Assembly: GCA_037951105.1 (NCBI GenBank)
Contig: JBAMJV010010069.1
Span: 51,112-115,111, forward strand
DNA: 64,000 nt
From: Echinarachnius parma
Taxonomy: Eukaryota > Echinodermata > Echinoidea > Clypeasteroida > Echinarachniidae
Reading direction: 5' to 3'
Part shown: one piece after another, positions 45,479-55,927 of the stretch
Position numbering within the stretch: position 1 is the first letter of the stretch
Layout of the letters: each line of letters opens with the position of its first letter
Position numbers and translations under genes: made by a program
Notes under the pieces: model-generated
Databases searched by the model: none
Told to the model about the DNA's origin: nothing
Seen by the model: the letters and a program-made list of their open reading frames with translations, nothing else

Positions 45479-45988
45479 TTTATTTTCAGTGAAAAGTACT
45501 CGGGGCTCAGGTCTGGGCGACAAAGACTCCCCTACATGACCAAGGAGCCTTTGTAATTTCTTATAGACAATCATAATCATTTCAGATTGGCATTCTAAAG
45601 GAGGCATGTATGCTCGAAAATTAGCCTCAAAAATAAGATGTGCCGGTTTCTGATGATTCTTCTTCTTTTGATTTGTGGGTGCAGATTTAACCAGCCTGTT
45701 CAAATCGAATACAGAGATGGCGTAAGACCAGAAATAGGAAAACTCAACATGAATTTGGTATTTGAAGAAAAAAAACCCAGAATACATGCGTTGTTGTTAT
45801 TATGTTCTTAACCCGTGCACGTCTTCAATAGGTTGATTCGGTACAACGTGCATTCTCCATAGACTTATAATGCAGCCTCATTAGCCTGATTATAATGCGC
45901 GACCAGTCAAAGGCATGAACGTGTTAAATACATCAAAGTACCTAGTTCCTATACATGTACTACTAAATAACCAAAAGCTCCCTTATAC
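45479..45988. other. Possible LINE/SINE 3' end next to the CCAA tract
   Basis: On the minus strand the sequence before the repeat reads CACTGAAAATAAATGTTGATT followed by GATTTGTTTG, the wording of a non-LTR 3' tail. A minus-strand open frame of 104 codons (45787-45473) covers the region, but I recognise no domain. Confidence 0.35.
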
Positions 45989-46779
45989 CTAGACAGAAAT
46001 ACTCGTCTCTTCATGGGATTTATTATAATTATCGGATTTGTTACACTATCCCATGGGATAGTGTAAAAAATCCGATATATAACTAGAAGGCCGACAAAGT
46101 CAGCATACCCACGCCTCCCATTAGCCCTGTTCTACCCCTTCGTCGGCCTCAACCCAGTCTAGATGTATTCAATATGTAAAAATGAACATCTGTTCATCTT
46201 CACATTAGTGTCGGGTCAATAATAATTATTAAATAAATAAATGTATTTTTCGGAAACTTACCAATTTCTTGGCGCTTCAAAGTTCAGATCAGCGTGTTGC
46301 AATTCAATTCCGTTCCGTATTAATTAACCCGGAATCGAAAGTACCGTACCATAACATATGGTACCGTGCGCGCGATCGCGATGCACACCTGGACTAAACT
46401 TGTTAGTTGCTGCTCGATTGGATTCAGCGCGAGCGAGGTTACCGTATACGTACCGCGCCTATAACGTGCAGATATTATTTAGGCACACACGTGCATTAAA
46501 TACATACTCAAACTTCAAGGTTCCACAGAATTTGCAGGGGTCAACCAATCATCACCAAAATCTAATCGATTCTTCCATGTCACTATCCAAACATTCCCTG
46601 AAAATTTGGTGCAAATCCGTTCACCCGTTCTCTAGTTATCTTGTACACAAACAAACAAACAAAAAAACAAACAAAAAAACAGACAAACAAACAAACATAC
46701 GGAACCCTTTACATAACCCCCTGCCGATTTCATCGGCGTGGGTAATAAATCCCATGAAGAGATGGTTATTTCTGTCTAG
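45989..46779. mobile_element. ITR element of about 790 bp with internal hairpin
   Basis: CTAGACAGAAATA..TCTTCATGGGATTTATTA at the left is matched by the inverse TAATAAATCCCATGAAGAGA..TATTTCTGTCTAG at the right. Inside, ATCGGATTT..CACTATCCCATGGGATAGTG..AAATCCGAT (46031-46076) is a near-perfect palindrome. A stretch near 46600 (GCAAATCCGTTCACCCGTTC, then AACAAACAAAC) looks like a second embedded repeat. No transposase. Confidence 0.75.
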
Positions 46780-47097
46780 CGTCGGTTTCGCTCAGTCGTA
46801 TAGCCGATTCAACATGTTGCATCGGCCTCGAATGATCTCCGACTGGCTCTTGACCGGCAAAACAGGAGTCCTGAGGCAACGTACACTGAGCTGAACCGAC
46901 TGAAAACTAGTCGGATCGGGTCGAGTCGGCTCTGTGTGCGGAGGGCTTACTAGTAACTCATCGATGTCAATAATTATGGTAGAACATGGCTAGAATAACA
47001 AAGGAGGTATTTACATCCTTGGAATAACATAAAAATAAAAAGCAGAGCACACATGCCTCCTTTACTCATTCAACAGTAAAGGATTACACAAGCATAT
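46780..47097. other. Short spacer, no gene recognised
   Basis: Begins with a patch of GTCGGATCGGGTCGAGTCGG-like text (46905-46935). Otherwise featureless. Confidence 0.45.
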
Positions 47098-47554
47098 TAC
47101 CGTACTGACCGGCGTAATCGCCGCATACTTTTTCCTTTAAAATAAAACGCAAAGTCGGGATGCGGCGAATACGCGGCGATAGTCAAAATTTGACTTTAGT
47201 TAGTCGGTAAAATGCATGCAAGCCGGCCTTTGGCAGTGTGTTATTGGTTGCATGCATGTTACAGTGCATGCAAGGACTTTCGATGGGATTATCGGTGGAA
47301 TTTTGGGGGCTTTTGGTTGAGTTGCGCTTCCGAGCATCTTTGTTATATCACTGATTGCTTACAAAGAACTTTTCATTGCCTGATCACTGGAGAATTTTAC
47401 CGTTTTGGGCATCTCCCATGATCTTTTCTGGCCATTATTCTGCTTGTTTCTCTGGCCGTTTTTGCACCCGTTTTTTATTTGGTTGAAATTATGTTGCTCA
47501 AAGTCGGCATGCGGCGTTTACGCGGCTGCGGCGATTACGCCGGTCAGTACGGTA
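47098..47554. mobile_element. ITR element, TACCGTACTGACCGGCG ends
   Basis: TACCGTACTGACCGGCGTAA is exactly inverted at the right end, the match extending through TCGCCGCA. Sub-terminal AAAGTCGG.ATGCGGCG and its inverse also pair. TAT flanks both sides. 457 bp, non-coding. The terminal TACCGTA recalls the element at 58245 but the internal sequence differs. Confidence 0.85.
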
Positions 47555-47649
47555 TATGTAGAGATCAGTGGGACTAGGGCTAGTCCTGGGTCATGATCGA
47601 GCTCTCGGCCCAAGAGCTTTTATTTCACTATAATTATTTTCTCATCGTC

Positions 47650-50600
47650 CGTGTTGACAAAGATTTTCTAAGTACTAATAAACGTCTCGATGCCTAGCTT
47701 ACCACCGTATGTATCTATCTTGGACGTCCGTCGTATCGACGAAGACTCGACGTCATTAGCTGCATATGCGTCATGGTTGAGGTCGGTGTGCTCGACTGTG
47801 GCTGAGAAGACCAATCTTAGATCGGCATTGCCGGCCGCATTCCTCACATCTGAGTGTGATGTCATCTGTCGGTGGAGCTGCCTGAAGCTGTTCGCGCCTT
47901 TGGTGCCTCCTGGTGCGTTTTTCTTCAGCAGTCGTTGTTCTTTCTTTTTCGAGGATCGCAACGCCTAGCCTGGTTGATTGACGCCACTTGGCTCGGTCAG
48001 CCGCTGTGTCCTCCCATGTGTTTGGTTCGATGTGGCACTTTTTAAGCGTTGCCTTGAGGGTGTCTTTGAAACGCTTTCGTTGGCCCCCAACAGATCTCTT
48101 TCCCTGTTCTAGTTCGCAGTAGAGAATCTTCTTGGGGAGCCGGTCATCTGGCATCCTCACTACGTGGCCTGTCCAGCGAAGTTGAGTCTTGGCCACCTTG
48201 GCTTCAATGCTTGTGGACTGGGCTCTGGTGAGGACTTCAGTGTTGGGAACTAGGTCTTGCCACCGAATTCGCATTATCGTTCTTAGCTTCCTCTGGTGAA
48301 ATCTCTCAAGTGTCTTCAGGTGTCTGCTATACATAGTCCATGTTTCGCAGCCGTATAGTAGAGAAGACAGGACAACCGATTCATATACTCGGATTTTCGT
48401 CTCAAGTCTAATGTCATGATCGTTGAATACTCTTGACCGGAGGCGTCCGTATGATGCGTTGGCCTGGCTAATTCTGTGAGTTATTTCATCGTCAATGGTG
48501 GCACTTGAAGACAACGTACTCCCGAGATATCTGAATGACTGTACAGACTTCAGTTGTTGACCCCTGATGTGTATGCTGGGGTTGGCATGCTCAGCTCTTG
48601 GCGGTGGCTGGTACAGGACTTCAGTCTTCTTTATGCTGATTGCTAGGCCGTATCTAGATGTAGCACTGTCAAAGGAATCCGTTAGGTCCTGAATGTCCTG
48701 TTCGGTATGCGCTGCTATCGCACAGTCATCGGCAAACATAAGTTCTTTAACCAGTTCTCTTCGTACCTTGGTGTTAGCTCTGAGGCGAGAGAGGTTGAAC
48801 AGCTTACCATCCGAGCGATAGCGGATGTAGATGCCCCTGTTGTTGTTTCCGAGTGCTTCCTGTATGACAGCAGTGAGGTAGATGCCAAAGAGTGAAGGTG
48901 CTAGCACACAGCCTTGTTTGACTCCGTTGGTGATGTTGAAGGCTTCTGATAAGGCATTGTCCGACTTCACTCTTCCTTGCATGCCTTCATGTAGTAGTTT
49001 GACGAGGTTGATGAATTTGGTAGGGCAGCCATATCTTGCCAAGATTTTCCAAAGTGCCTCCCTGTTGACAGTGTCAAAGGCCTTAGTGAGATCGAAGAAG
49101 GCAAAGTAAAGGCCCTTGTTCTGTTCTCTGCATTTCTCCTGGATTTGGCGAGCTGCAAAGACCATGTCTGTAGTGCTGCGATTCGGTCTGAAGCCGCACT
49201 GAGTCTCGGGTAGGATGGCCTCGGCAACTTGGTTGGAGAGACGCTGCAGGAGAACGCGTGCGAATATCTTGCCTATGGCTGCCAGGAGCGAGATTCCACG
49301 ATAATTTCCACAATCTGTTCTGTCCCCTTTTTTGTAGATGGTGACTATGTCGGCATCCTTCCACTCTGCAGGGATGACTTCATTTGCCCATACTTTGCAG
49401 AAGATGGCATGAACATGCGTGCAGAGCAGGGGGCCTCCAAACTTGAAGACTTCGCCGGGTAGTCCGTCCGGTCCCGGTGACTTTCCATTTTTGGTCTTCT
49501 TGATGGCTGTCTCGATTTCATGAAGAGATGGCGGTAGGTCTAGCTGCTCTATGGTGGGGTGTTGAGGTATCTGGCTGATGACCTCAGCGTTGACATCTGT
49601 ATCACGGTTGAGTAGATCCTTGAAATGAACAGCCCATCTTTCCTGTATGCCTGATCGTGAGGTGATGAGGGTTCCATCGATGCCTCGTAGAGGTAGCGTT
49701 CTACTGTGTGGTGGACCGTATACTAATTTTATAGCTTCGAAGAAGGCTTTGGGGTCGTTCCTGTCAGCGGCTGCTTGAATTTCGGTAGCCTTTCGTCGCC
49801 ACCAGCCATCTTTCATCTCTCTGATGCTGCTTTGTGCCAGGTTCCTTAGGCGTGTGAAGTTATCCCTTCGCTCGACGGAAGTTGGACAGGCTAGTGGTAG
49901 AGTATGTGCTTTCCTCTTTTCTTCGATGAGGGAGCAGATCGGCTCGTTGTTATCATCAAACCAGTCTTGATGTTTCCTCTTGCTGTGGCCGACAGTGTTC
50001 TCTGTAGCTTCAAGAAGAATATTCTTCAACGAGTCCCAATCCTCAGTTGTGGTCAGGCTAGTCTTTTCGGGTTTAGTAAGGAGCGCTGCTGTGATGTTGG
50101 TAGCAAGGCTCTCAGCAATGGTAGGATCCCGTAATTTGTTAGTTGCAAGTCTACGTGTGCCAGTGTTCTTGGTCTTACGTCGAGGTGCTAGACTTAGCCT
50201 GAGCTTTGATCGGATGAGGTTGTGATCTGTCCCGCAGCAGGCACCTCGCATCGCTCTTGTGATAAGCGTATCACCTTGGTCTCGTTGTCTGGTGATGACG
50301 TAATCGATAAGGTGCCAGTGACGCGATCTGGGGTGCTGCCAAGATGTCTTGTACTTGTTGGCCATTCTGAACAGTGTGTTGGTAATGCAGAGCTGGTGCT
50401 CAGTGCAGAGCTGAAGCAGGAGGAGCCCGTTGGGGTTCATCTTCCCGACGCCGTTCCTGCCAATCACGCGAGGCCACTGGTCTGCTTCAGATCCAACACG
50501 TGCATTGAAGTCGCCTACAATGTACAGTTTGTCGTTGCGAGGGATTGTTGATAGAAGGTCATTTAGGTCGCTGTAGAATGCTTCCTTGGCCTCATCAGGG

Positions 50601-51745
50601 CTGGGTAGCGTGGGAGCATAGCCAACAATGATGGACATGTGCTGTTTGTTGGTCAAGGGCATTCTGCATGACATCAGTCGTGCGTTGTGGCCTTTGGGTA
50701 TCTCTGTTAGTTTCCCTACAATGGATGTCTTGATGGCGAGTCCAACACCGTGGATGCGGGGCTGATCATCACTGAGGCCTTTCCAGAAGAAGGTATACCC
50801 TCCACCGACTTCGGTCAGTTGGCCGTCGTTTGGGAATCTTGTTTCGCAGAGGCCGGCGATGTCAATGTCGTAACGGTTGAGTTCTCTAGCAACCAGGGCT
50901 GTGCGTCTTTCGAGTCTGTCAGATCGTGCGGCATCCTGGAGCGTTCGCACGTTCCAGGTTGCCAGGGTCAGTGTCCTTTTCCGTCCTTTATATATTCTTT
51001 CATTAGGTCGTCCGCAGTTGAGTTGTGGCGAACCCCCAGCTGCGGCATGCTGGGCGGGTTTAGCGAGGACGGGCTTTGTTTAGGGCGCCTTTTATTGCCC
51101 CCTCCCCGGATTGGGGTGACCAGTGCTGTCCCTAGATAAGGCTGGTCAGTCGCAGTAGAAGGACCCCCCTGCACTTCCGCCCTCTGAATCAGTAGCAGGA
51201 TGGCCATCACTCTAAAGCCGCCTACGTGCAGGTCTGTGATTGTCAGCTCCCAGTGTCGGCATCACCTGCTGATGCACCACTCGCCTGTCGCCGTAGGACT
51301 TGGGTGTACACGTTGATGGTAAATGACGCAATAGCTAGCTGATGATGGTGCCAGTGCGTGATTGGATTGAGGTGGGAGAACCGTTGCACAGGGGCAATCC
51401 CACACACTTGACCAGGGTGCGGCTTGATCCGATGGCATGACGAAGTCAGGACGACCGGAGCAGCATCCCGGCTGCAGTGACTGGTTGGCATCAGATGTTG
51501 TGCCTGTGGATGTCAACCTTTTATTGGCTTGTCACGAAGCGGATGATAATGGCACAGCGTTTGGCTTAGTCAGGCTCTAAACCTACCAGAGAGACTGGCT
51601 CCCCTCATGCAGTTTAGCCGGTGGGTCGACACCGTGTACCAGGGTGTGGCCGCCGCTGTGCCCGCGACTACTTGGAGCCATGCATGAGAGTTGAGCGAGC
51701 GTGGAGACCAGTGCGTGCTGTCCACTCAGGCTAGCCGAGTGCGAC
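47650..51745 (-). mobile_element. Non-LTR retrotransposon with intact ORF (RTE-like)
   Basis: The minus strand carries a GC-rich 5' region (51745-51080), the long ORF, and a short 3' part after the stop containing GTCGTCGATACGACGGACGT-like sequence (written here from the minus-strand reading). The base composition is clearly GC-richer than the flanks, as expected for a recently arrived element. Exact ends and target duplication were not resolved. No poly-A tail is obvious. Confidence 0.8.
47771..51079 (-). CDS. LINE endonuclease / reverse transcriptase with C-terminal C2H2 finger
   Basis: One uninterrupted frame runs from a TAA at 51082-51080 to a TGA at 47773-47771. There is no ATG before the conserved start of the endonuclease (LATWNVRTLQDAARSD), so the true start codon is unclear. 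A GTG at 50950 would give 1059 residues and is used for numbering. AP endonuclease about 1-250 (CETRF, VGDFNARVG at 145-153, GTDHNL at 240-245). Reverse transcriptase about 480-780 (KSPGPDGLPGE, YKKGDRTDCGNYRGISLL, FDLTKAFDT at 619-627, GVKQGC, catalytic FADD at 739-742). Then RYLG, LLYGCETWT and LRWTGHVVRM thumb motifs and a C-X2-C-X12-H-X3-H finger at 1035-1055. It makes cDNA at a nicked target. RTE-like wording, clade not certain. All key residues are present. Confidence 0.9.
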   Translation of the reverse strand, partial: TKPVLAKPAQHAAAGGSPQLNCGRPNERIYKGRKRTLTLATWNVRTLQDAARSDRLERRTALVARELNRYDIDIAGLCETRFPNDGQLTEVGGGYTFFWKGLSDDQPRIHGVGLAIKTSIVGKLTEIPKGHNARLMSCRMPLTNKQHMSIIVGYAPTLPSPDEAKEAFYSDLNDLLSTIPRNDKLYIVGDFNARVGSEADQWPRVIGRNGVGKMNPNGLLLLQLCTEHQLCITNTLFRMANKYKTSWQHPRSRHWHLIDYVITRQRDQGDTLITRAMRGACCGTDHNLIRSKLRLSLAPRRKTKNTGTRRLATNKLRDPTIAESLATNITAALLTKPEKTSLTTTEDWDSLKNILLEATENTVGHSKRKHQDWFDDNNEPICSLIEEKRKAHTLPLACPTSVERRDNFTRLRNLAQSSIREMKDGWWRRKATEIQAAADRNDPKAFFEAIKLVYGPPHSRTLPLRGIDGTLITSRSGIQERWAVHFKDLLNRDTDVNAEVISQIPQHPTIEQLDLPPSLHEIETAIKKTKNGKSPGPDGLPGEVFKFGGPLLCTHVHAIFCKVWANEVIPAEWKDADIVTIYKKGDRTDCGNYRGISLLAAIGKIFARVLLQRLSNQVAEAILPETQCGFRPNRSTTDMVFAARQIQEKCREQNKGLYFAFFDLTKAFDTVNREALWKILARYGCPTKFINLVKLLHEGMQGRVKSDNALSEAFNITNGVKQGCVLAPSLFGIYLTAVIQEALGNNNRGIYIRYRSDGKLFNLSRLRANTKVRRELVKELMFADDCAIAAHTEQDIQDLTDSFDSATSRYGLAISIKKTEVLYQPPPRAEHANPSIHIRGQQLKSVQSFRYLGSTLSSSATIDDEITHRISQANASYGRLRSRVFNDHDIRLETKIRVYESVVLSSLLYGCETWTMYSRHLKTLERFHQRKLRTIMRIRWQDLVPNTEVLTRAQSTSIEAKVAKTQLRWTGHVVRMPDDRLPKKILYCELEQGKRSVGGQRKRFKDTLKATLKKCHIEPNTWEDTAADRAKWRQSTRLGVAILEKERTTTAEEKRTRRHQRREQLQAAPPTDDITLRCEECGRQCRSKIGLLSHSRAHRPQP

Positions 51746-52278
51746 CGACAATACTACAAAGGTGCTACTCCTACACTACACCCCATACACCCATCCGTAT
51801 GTATACAACACTTATGAAATACAAAGCAAGTCTATAACAATAGTACTATGACATTTTAACCATCAGATAGTTGTGTTTATTCAGAACAATAGATTGAAGG
51901 TGAATTTCACATCCGAATTGTTTTTCTTAAATTCAAAATAATAATGACGCATTCGCCGAGGCGCCGAGACAACCACAATGTACAGACGGAAACGTAGACG
52001 GCGCTAGACTTGATTTCGCTTCGACTACAATTAGGTTCATCAGCTCTCTATCATGGGCGTAGGGACACATTTTTTCCAGGAGGCTGAGGTCTTTTGCCCG
52101 AATACAATCTTCCCCATTTTCACCTGACAAGCAAAAAAAAAAAAAAAATCAAGATTGAACCGCTCTAAAAATGTCAAATTATATACTTTTTATGAATCTT
52201 CCCAAATAAGACACGACTTTGCCCGGATAACATTCTTTTGCCCGAATTGATATGATTTTGCCTGAATACTGACATGCT
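51746..52278. other. Non-coding DNA with TTGCCCGAAT-rich text
   Basis: An A run at about 52133-52148. From 52090 on, phrases such as TTTTGCCCGAA recur loosely, grading into the next tandem repeat. Confidence 0.5.
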
Positions 52279-52440
52279 TCTGCCGGCGAATTATATGAGT
52301 TTGCCCAAATATGACATGCTTCTGCCCGAATTATATGAGTTTGCCCAAATATGACATGCTTCTGCCCGAATTATATGAGTTTGCCCAAATATGACATGCT
52401 TCTGCCCGAATTATATGAGTTTGCCCAAATATGACATGTT
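52279..52440. repeat. 40-bp tandem repeat, four copies
   Basis: The unit GCTTCTGCCCGAATTATATG plus AGTTTGCCCAAATATGACAT repeats with a strict 40-bp period at 52275, 52315, 52355 and 52395. The first copy carries GCCGGCGAA and the copy after the last is degenerate. Confidence 0.95.
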
Positions 52441-53269
52441 TTTGCTCGAATGTTGAGGGGTTTTCCCCGATATGGCCGTTTTGAAAACTCCAGCTGGGCT
52501 GCTGCAGCCCGCAGCCCCCGACACCAACTGCTAGTATGAGCTCTATGACTATAATGGTTCATGATTGGATCACTCCAACTGGAATGTGTTTTCGAAATAT
52601 TCTATTGATTTTATTGAATAAGTGAATCTTCAATCATATCTGTGTTCATAAAAAAAGATTTGCACTAGTTAGACTTATTTTTGTGCACTTTGTGAATATA
52701 TAATATTTGCCCCATTCATTGAACAACTGAGTAATTGCTAAATATTTCTATTAGTATAGGCTATATACTCATGAAAACATGAAATAAAGTAATGGAAGCC
52801 TATTCGCTTTCTTGTATAACGGGATAACAGGCTTATAGCTTTGCATGTCTAAGCAGAGGTTCAGGTACAGATTGCTAAAAAAAGAAACTGGGGGTGGTGC
52901 TATTCAGACTCGAGCCAAGTGGTCCAAATTATGTGGGTAAAATTAACCCTGGACACTTTTTAACACTGGCAATATACGTGCTAAATAATAATTCGGGCCA
53001 TAATGGATAATGGATAATGAATGGATCCCAAAAGCCCAAATTCCTACCTCACAATGCACCCCCCCCCCCTCCCCCCCTCCCCCCCCCCCCCCCCCCCTCT
53101 CCTCCTCCCCGGTCCCCCACCCCTCCCAGGCTCCAAACATATGCCATCAACTTAGTATTTAGTAATTTAGATGTCAACAACTTTCGACACTTTCTCAAAC
53201 TCCTAAAAAAAAGTATAATCATACAAAATTGAAGAGCTTAGTTGCTTGGTGATAAAGTTGCTGTTTTTG
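52441..53269. other. Non-coding DNA upstream of the amphiphysin-like promoter
   Basis: Contains a long C/T run (53059-53105). No exon recognised. A minus-strand glycine-rich frame over the C run is spurious. Confidence 0.5.
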
Positions 53270-53561
53270 GCAGTTTTTGCCCCGCCCACAATGTGAACTG
53301 AAAGTCAACTATGTTCCCCAAACGCAGACAGCAGCTGTTTACCCACGGTCACGTCGCGCTGAAGTCGCCGAAGCTCGGGGGCAGACTACTGCTATCGTAC
53401 CGCTGGATTCATCCGTTCATTCATTTTGCTGCAGAGCGCACGACAAGAAGCGATTGGCCCGAGATAGTCCTATTATTACATAGCAAACAATGGGGAGCAC
53501 GTACAGTGATCGCGTACGCGCACGCACAGCCGCTATTTGGTCGTCGCAAATACAGTGCAAA
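53270..53561 (+). promoter_or_regulatory. Promoter / 5' UTR region of the amphiphysin-like gene
   Basis: GC- and CpG-rich compared with its surroundings. It contains GCCCCGCCCA (a GC box) at 53278, GGTCACGTCGCG at 53347, GCGATTGGCCC (an inverted CCAAT box) at 53451 and GCGTACGCGCACGCACAGCC at about 53510. No TATA box is seen. It ends at the start codon of the first exon. The transcription start cannot be fixed from sequence. Confidence 0.6.
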
Positions 53562-53630
53562 ATGGCGGACATGAAACAGTCGAGAAAATCGAGTATTATA
53601 CAGAAGGGGCTCAATAGAACGAAGGAAAAG
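53562..53630 (+). CDS. Amphiphysin/BIN-like protein, coding exon 1
   Basis: An ATG in good context (GCAAAATGG) opens 23 codons beginning MADMKQSRKSS and ending QKGLNRTKEK, then GTATGT, a consensus donor, in phase 0. Amphiphysin and BIN1 are BAR-domain proteins that bend membranes in endocytosis and T-tubules. Their first coding exon encodes the short N-terminal amphipathic helix (H0), is 23 residues long in amphiphysin, starts MAD, ends ..QEK, and is followed in phase 0 by an exon starting VLQKLGKAD. Length, both ends, the basic/amphipathic character and intron phase all agree, and exon-2-like sequence is found near 63 kb. The BAR domain proper lies beyond the window. Confidence is limited by the short exon. 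Confidence 0.75.
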
Positions 53631-54256
53631 GTATGTTAACATCATCTTTACAGTATATAGATACGATAAATGTACGTAAACTTAAGAATTATGTTAATCA
53701 TAATGTAGATTTCATGTACGAAACAAGATGATGTCGCGGCGCCTGTTGTTGACATGCATTGTTATGAATGGTGCTTGTAATAATGTGTGCAGTGCAGATG
53801 CAGTGTGCATTTTCAAGACGGTTGCAGTTTGCAAATTGCCTACCATTTGTATGGATGAATGAATGACATGTTAACTGACTTTGAATGACCATGTTGCATG
53901 ATGGTTGTGTTGGTTGTAGATCAATAAATCTTTCGTTTTCAGGTCCTCTTTTACTACTGCTATCGTCGGCCCTTTTTAACGACAGGTTCTTTCAGTTTCA
54001 TCCACTGCCACGGCCCGCGCCCACGCATGATTTGGTGTGACTGACTGAGTCATTGAGTGAGTGTGAGGCAATAGTCGCAAAACCCACATATTTTTTACCC
54101 TTGAAAACCCAATTAAGTACTATGGGTTGGGAAGGAAAAAAGAAACAAAAATGCAATCATTTTCCCCGCATATAAACACAAGAAATGTAGAGAAGTTTAA
54201 AAACATTTTAACAGAATTACATCATTTTTTTAGTGGAAAAAATGGCATTCAAATCT

Positions 54257-54561
54257 ACAGTAGTGTTGTTGATTTCGGGAGTATTTACTACCCGGGACTC
54301 GCGATAATTTTTCGGGCGAGTCCCGGGTACCCAAAATTTACCCATTTGTTGATTACACGATCGGCATGTCACGCCAGCTGGGAAAACATGTTCATTCAAG
54401 TGACAAAAATTGAGCGCATTTATGTCACTTGAATGAACATGATAACTCAATGAGGGGACTTGCTTTTTTTCCCGGGAAATCGAGTATCGATTTTTGCGCC
54501 CGGGACTCTACATTTTTCGGCGGGACCCGGGTACCCGGGACTCATTAACAATAACAGCACT
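54257..54561. mobile_element. Foldback element with CCCGGGACTC arms
   Basis: ATTCAAATCT lies directly on both sides (54247-54256, 54562-54571), a likely 10-bp target duplication. Arms contain repeated CCCGGGACTC/GAGTCCCGGG and GGGTACCC words, and TAGTGTTGTTG pairs loosely with CAATAACAGCACTA. In the middle, CATGTTCATTCAAGTGACA (54387-54405) is exactly inverted at 54423-54441. Non-coding. Confidence 0.75.
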
Positions 54562-55508
54562 ATTCAAATCTCTACCAAAGTGTTCCCAGGAGGCATGACA
54601 TCACATGCATGACAAAAATAACGGATGCTCTATGCAATTTGTTTAGAGCAGTTCTTTTTGTCATGCATGTGCAAGTTATACAGGCATGCTTTAGTAGAGA
54701 ATGCGGGGAAAAATGCCTACATGTCACAGTGAGTTTTCATTTGTTTGCAACATAAAACAAGATTTTCATAAATAAGCCGTCATTTTATCAAATAGTATAG
54801 TCTATCGATATGGTATCCTTCCAGAAAATGTGTGTGTTGTCTTTAATTTTATATCTGTATTTAGAAATGAATGTACAAGTCTTTTTTTTCCACTTTGAAG
54901 GTTTGGCAGATTTCGTGACACAGCTTGAATTGATATCATTATCAGCTCATTACTAGGATCTGGGCTCAGAAATTGCCCCCATGAATTTCAAAGAGTTCAA
55001 TTCAAAACAAATTTTCAAAGTGTTATTTTTTCATACAGGCACGCTTGAAAAGTAGTCCCTGAATGTTTTTTGTTTTTGTCCTAGTACCGGGCCGGGGTCT
55101 AGTAAACAGTACATGTGCAACAGGTTAACTGGTTACTCAGTAGGTACATGTAGACAGAATAATACTTAAAAGTATTATGTACATGTAGATCAAGTTAATG
55201 TGAATGTTCAAGAATTGGGCTCTCTGCAATTATCTTCACTTGTTATGTTGTAAAATGTAACTGGGAACTGTGATAAATGTCTTTTACGTTATTACGTAAA
55301 GTATGCTTGAAAAATAACAATATTCTGCTTTTAAAATGTAAACATGAAATTATGTTGTGAAATGCATTTTGGTTACAATGAAGTACGAACATCTAGGCAT
55401 TTTGATTTTTGCTAGTTCATTCAAATTGTATGCATATTTGAAAGGATGTTTCTGGCAGTCTGAAAGCTTGCACGAGGTTTGCCTAAGGACTAATGTTACC
55501 CGATCCCT
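54562..55508. other. Intronic DNA, no feature recognised
   Basis: Ordinary AT-rich sequence. Scattered GTACATGTA words at 55100-55190. AATGTTACCCGATCCCTTTA at 55493 recurs at 55942 on the other side of the next element. Confidence 0.5.
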
Positions 55509-55927
55509 TTAAAGGGGACCACCAGGCAAGGAACAACACATTATTATATGTTTTGGTACCGTTTTGTGATATCAAATAGATACCCAACATTTTGCAAAGG
55601 GTTGTGTAATTCATAAACAAAGCAATTAATTTCCAACACGGAACCACTACTATTTCCTGGTTCCATACGGGCAAAACATTTGCGAGTGCGCCCATGCTAT
55701 TCACGCGTACGTTTGTAGGCAATAGAATCCCGGGCGATTTGTTCGGTCTGCACACATTAGTCTTCGCAATTCAGACCGCATGAACGCATGCTTTAGAATG
55801 GTGATGCGTTTTCCAATTATATATTTTTTCTGGAAACATATTTTTGTGAACTTGTGATGGAATGGAATACTGAAAATGTTACCTTTCTTTAATAAGAATA
55901 TTATTTGTGGGTGGTGGTACCCTTTAA
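55509..55927. mobile_element. ITR element, TTAAAGGGGACCACCA ends
   Basis: TTAAAGGGGACCACCA at the left and TGGTGGTACCCTTTAA at the right are inverted with a single change. 419 bp, non-coding. A 20-bp direct repeat (ATGTTACCYGATCCCTTTAA) lies at 55493-55512 and 55942-55961, so a composite of two related elements is possible. Confidence 0.75.

Noticed and set aside
44962-45479. Three overlapping ~140-165-codon minus-strand frames with LVGW repeats
   Set aside because: (CCAA)n read in any frame gives the same tetrapeptide cycle. Not a repeat protein.
46358-46894. 178-codon plus-strand frame
   Set aside because: Mostly inside the 45989-46779 ITR element, with a K/T/N run from AAACAAAC repeats. 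No transposase motif.
48707-51139. Many 60-130-codon frames on the plus strand and other minus frames
   Set aside because: Shadows of the long GC-rich LINE coding frame on the minus strand.
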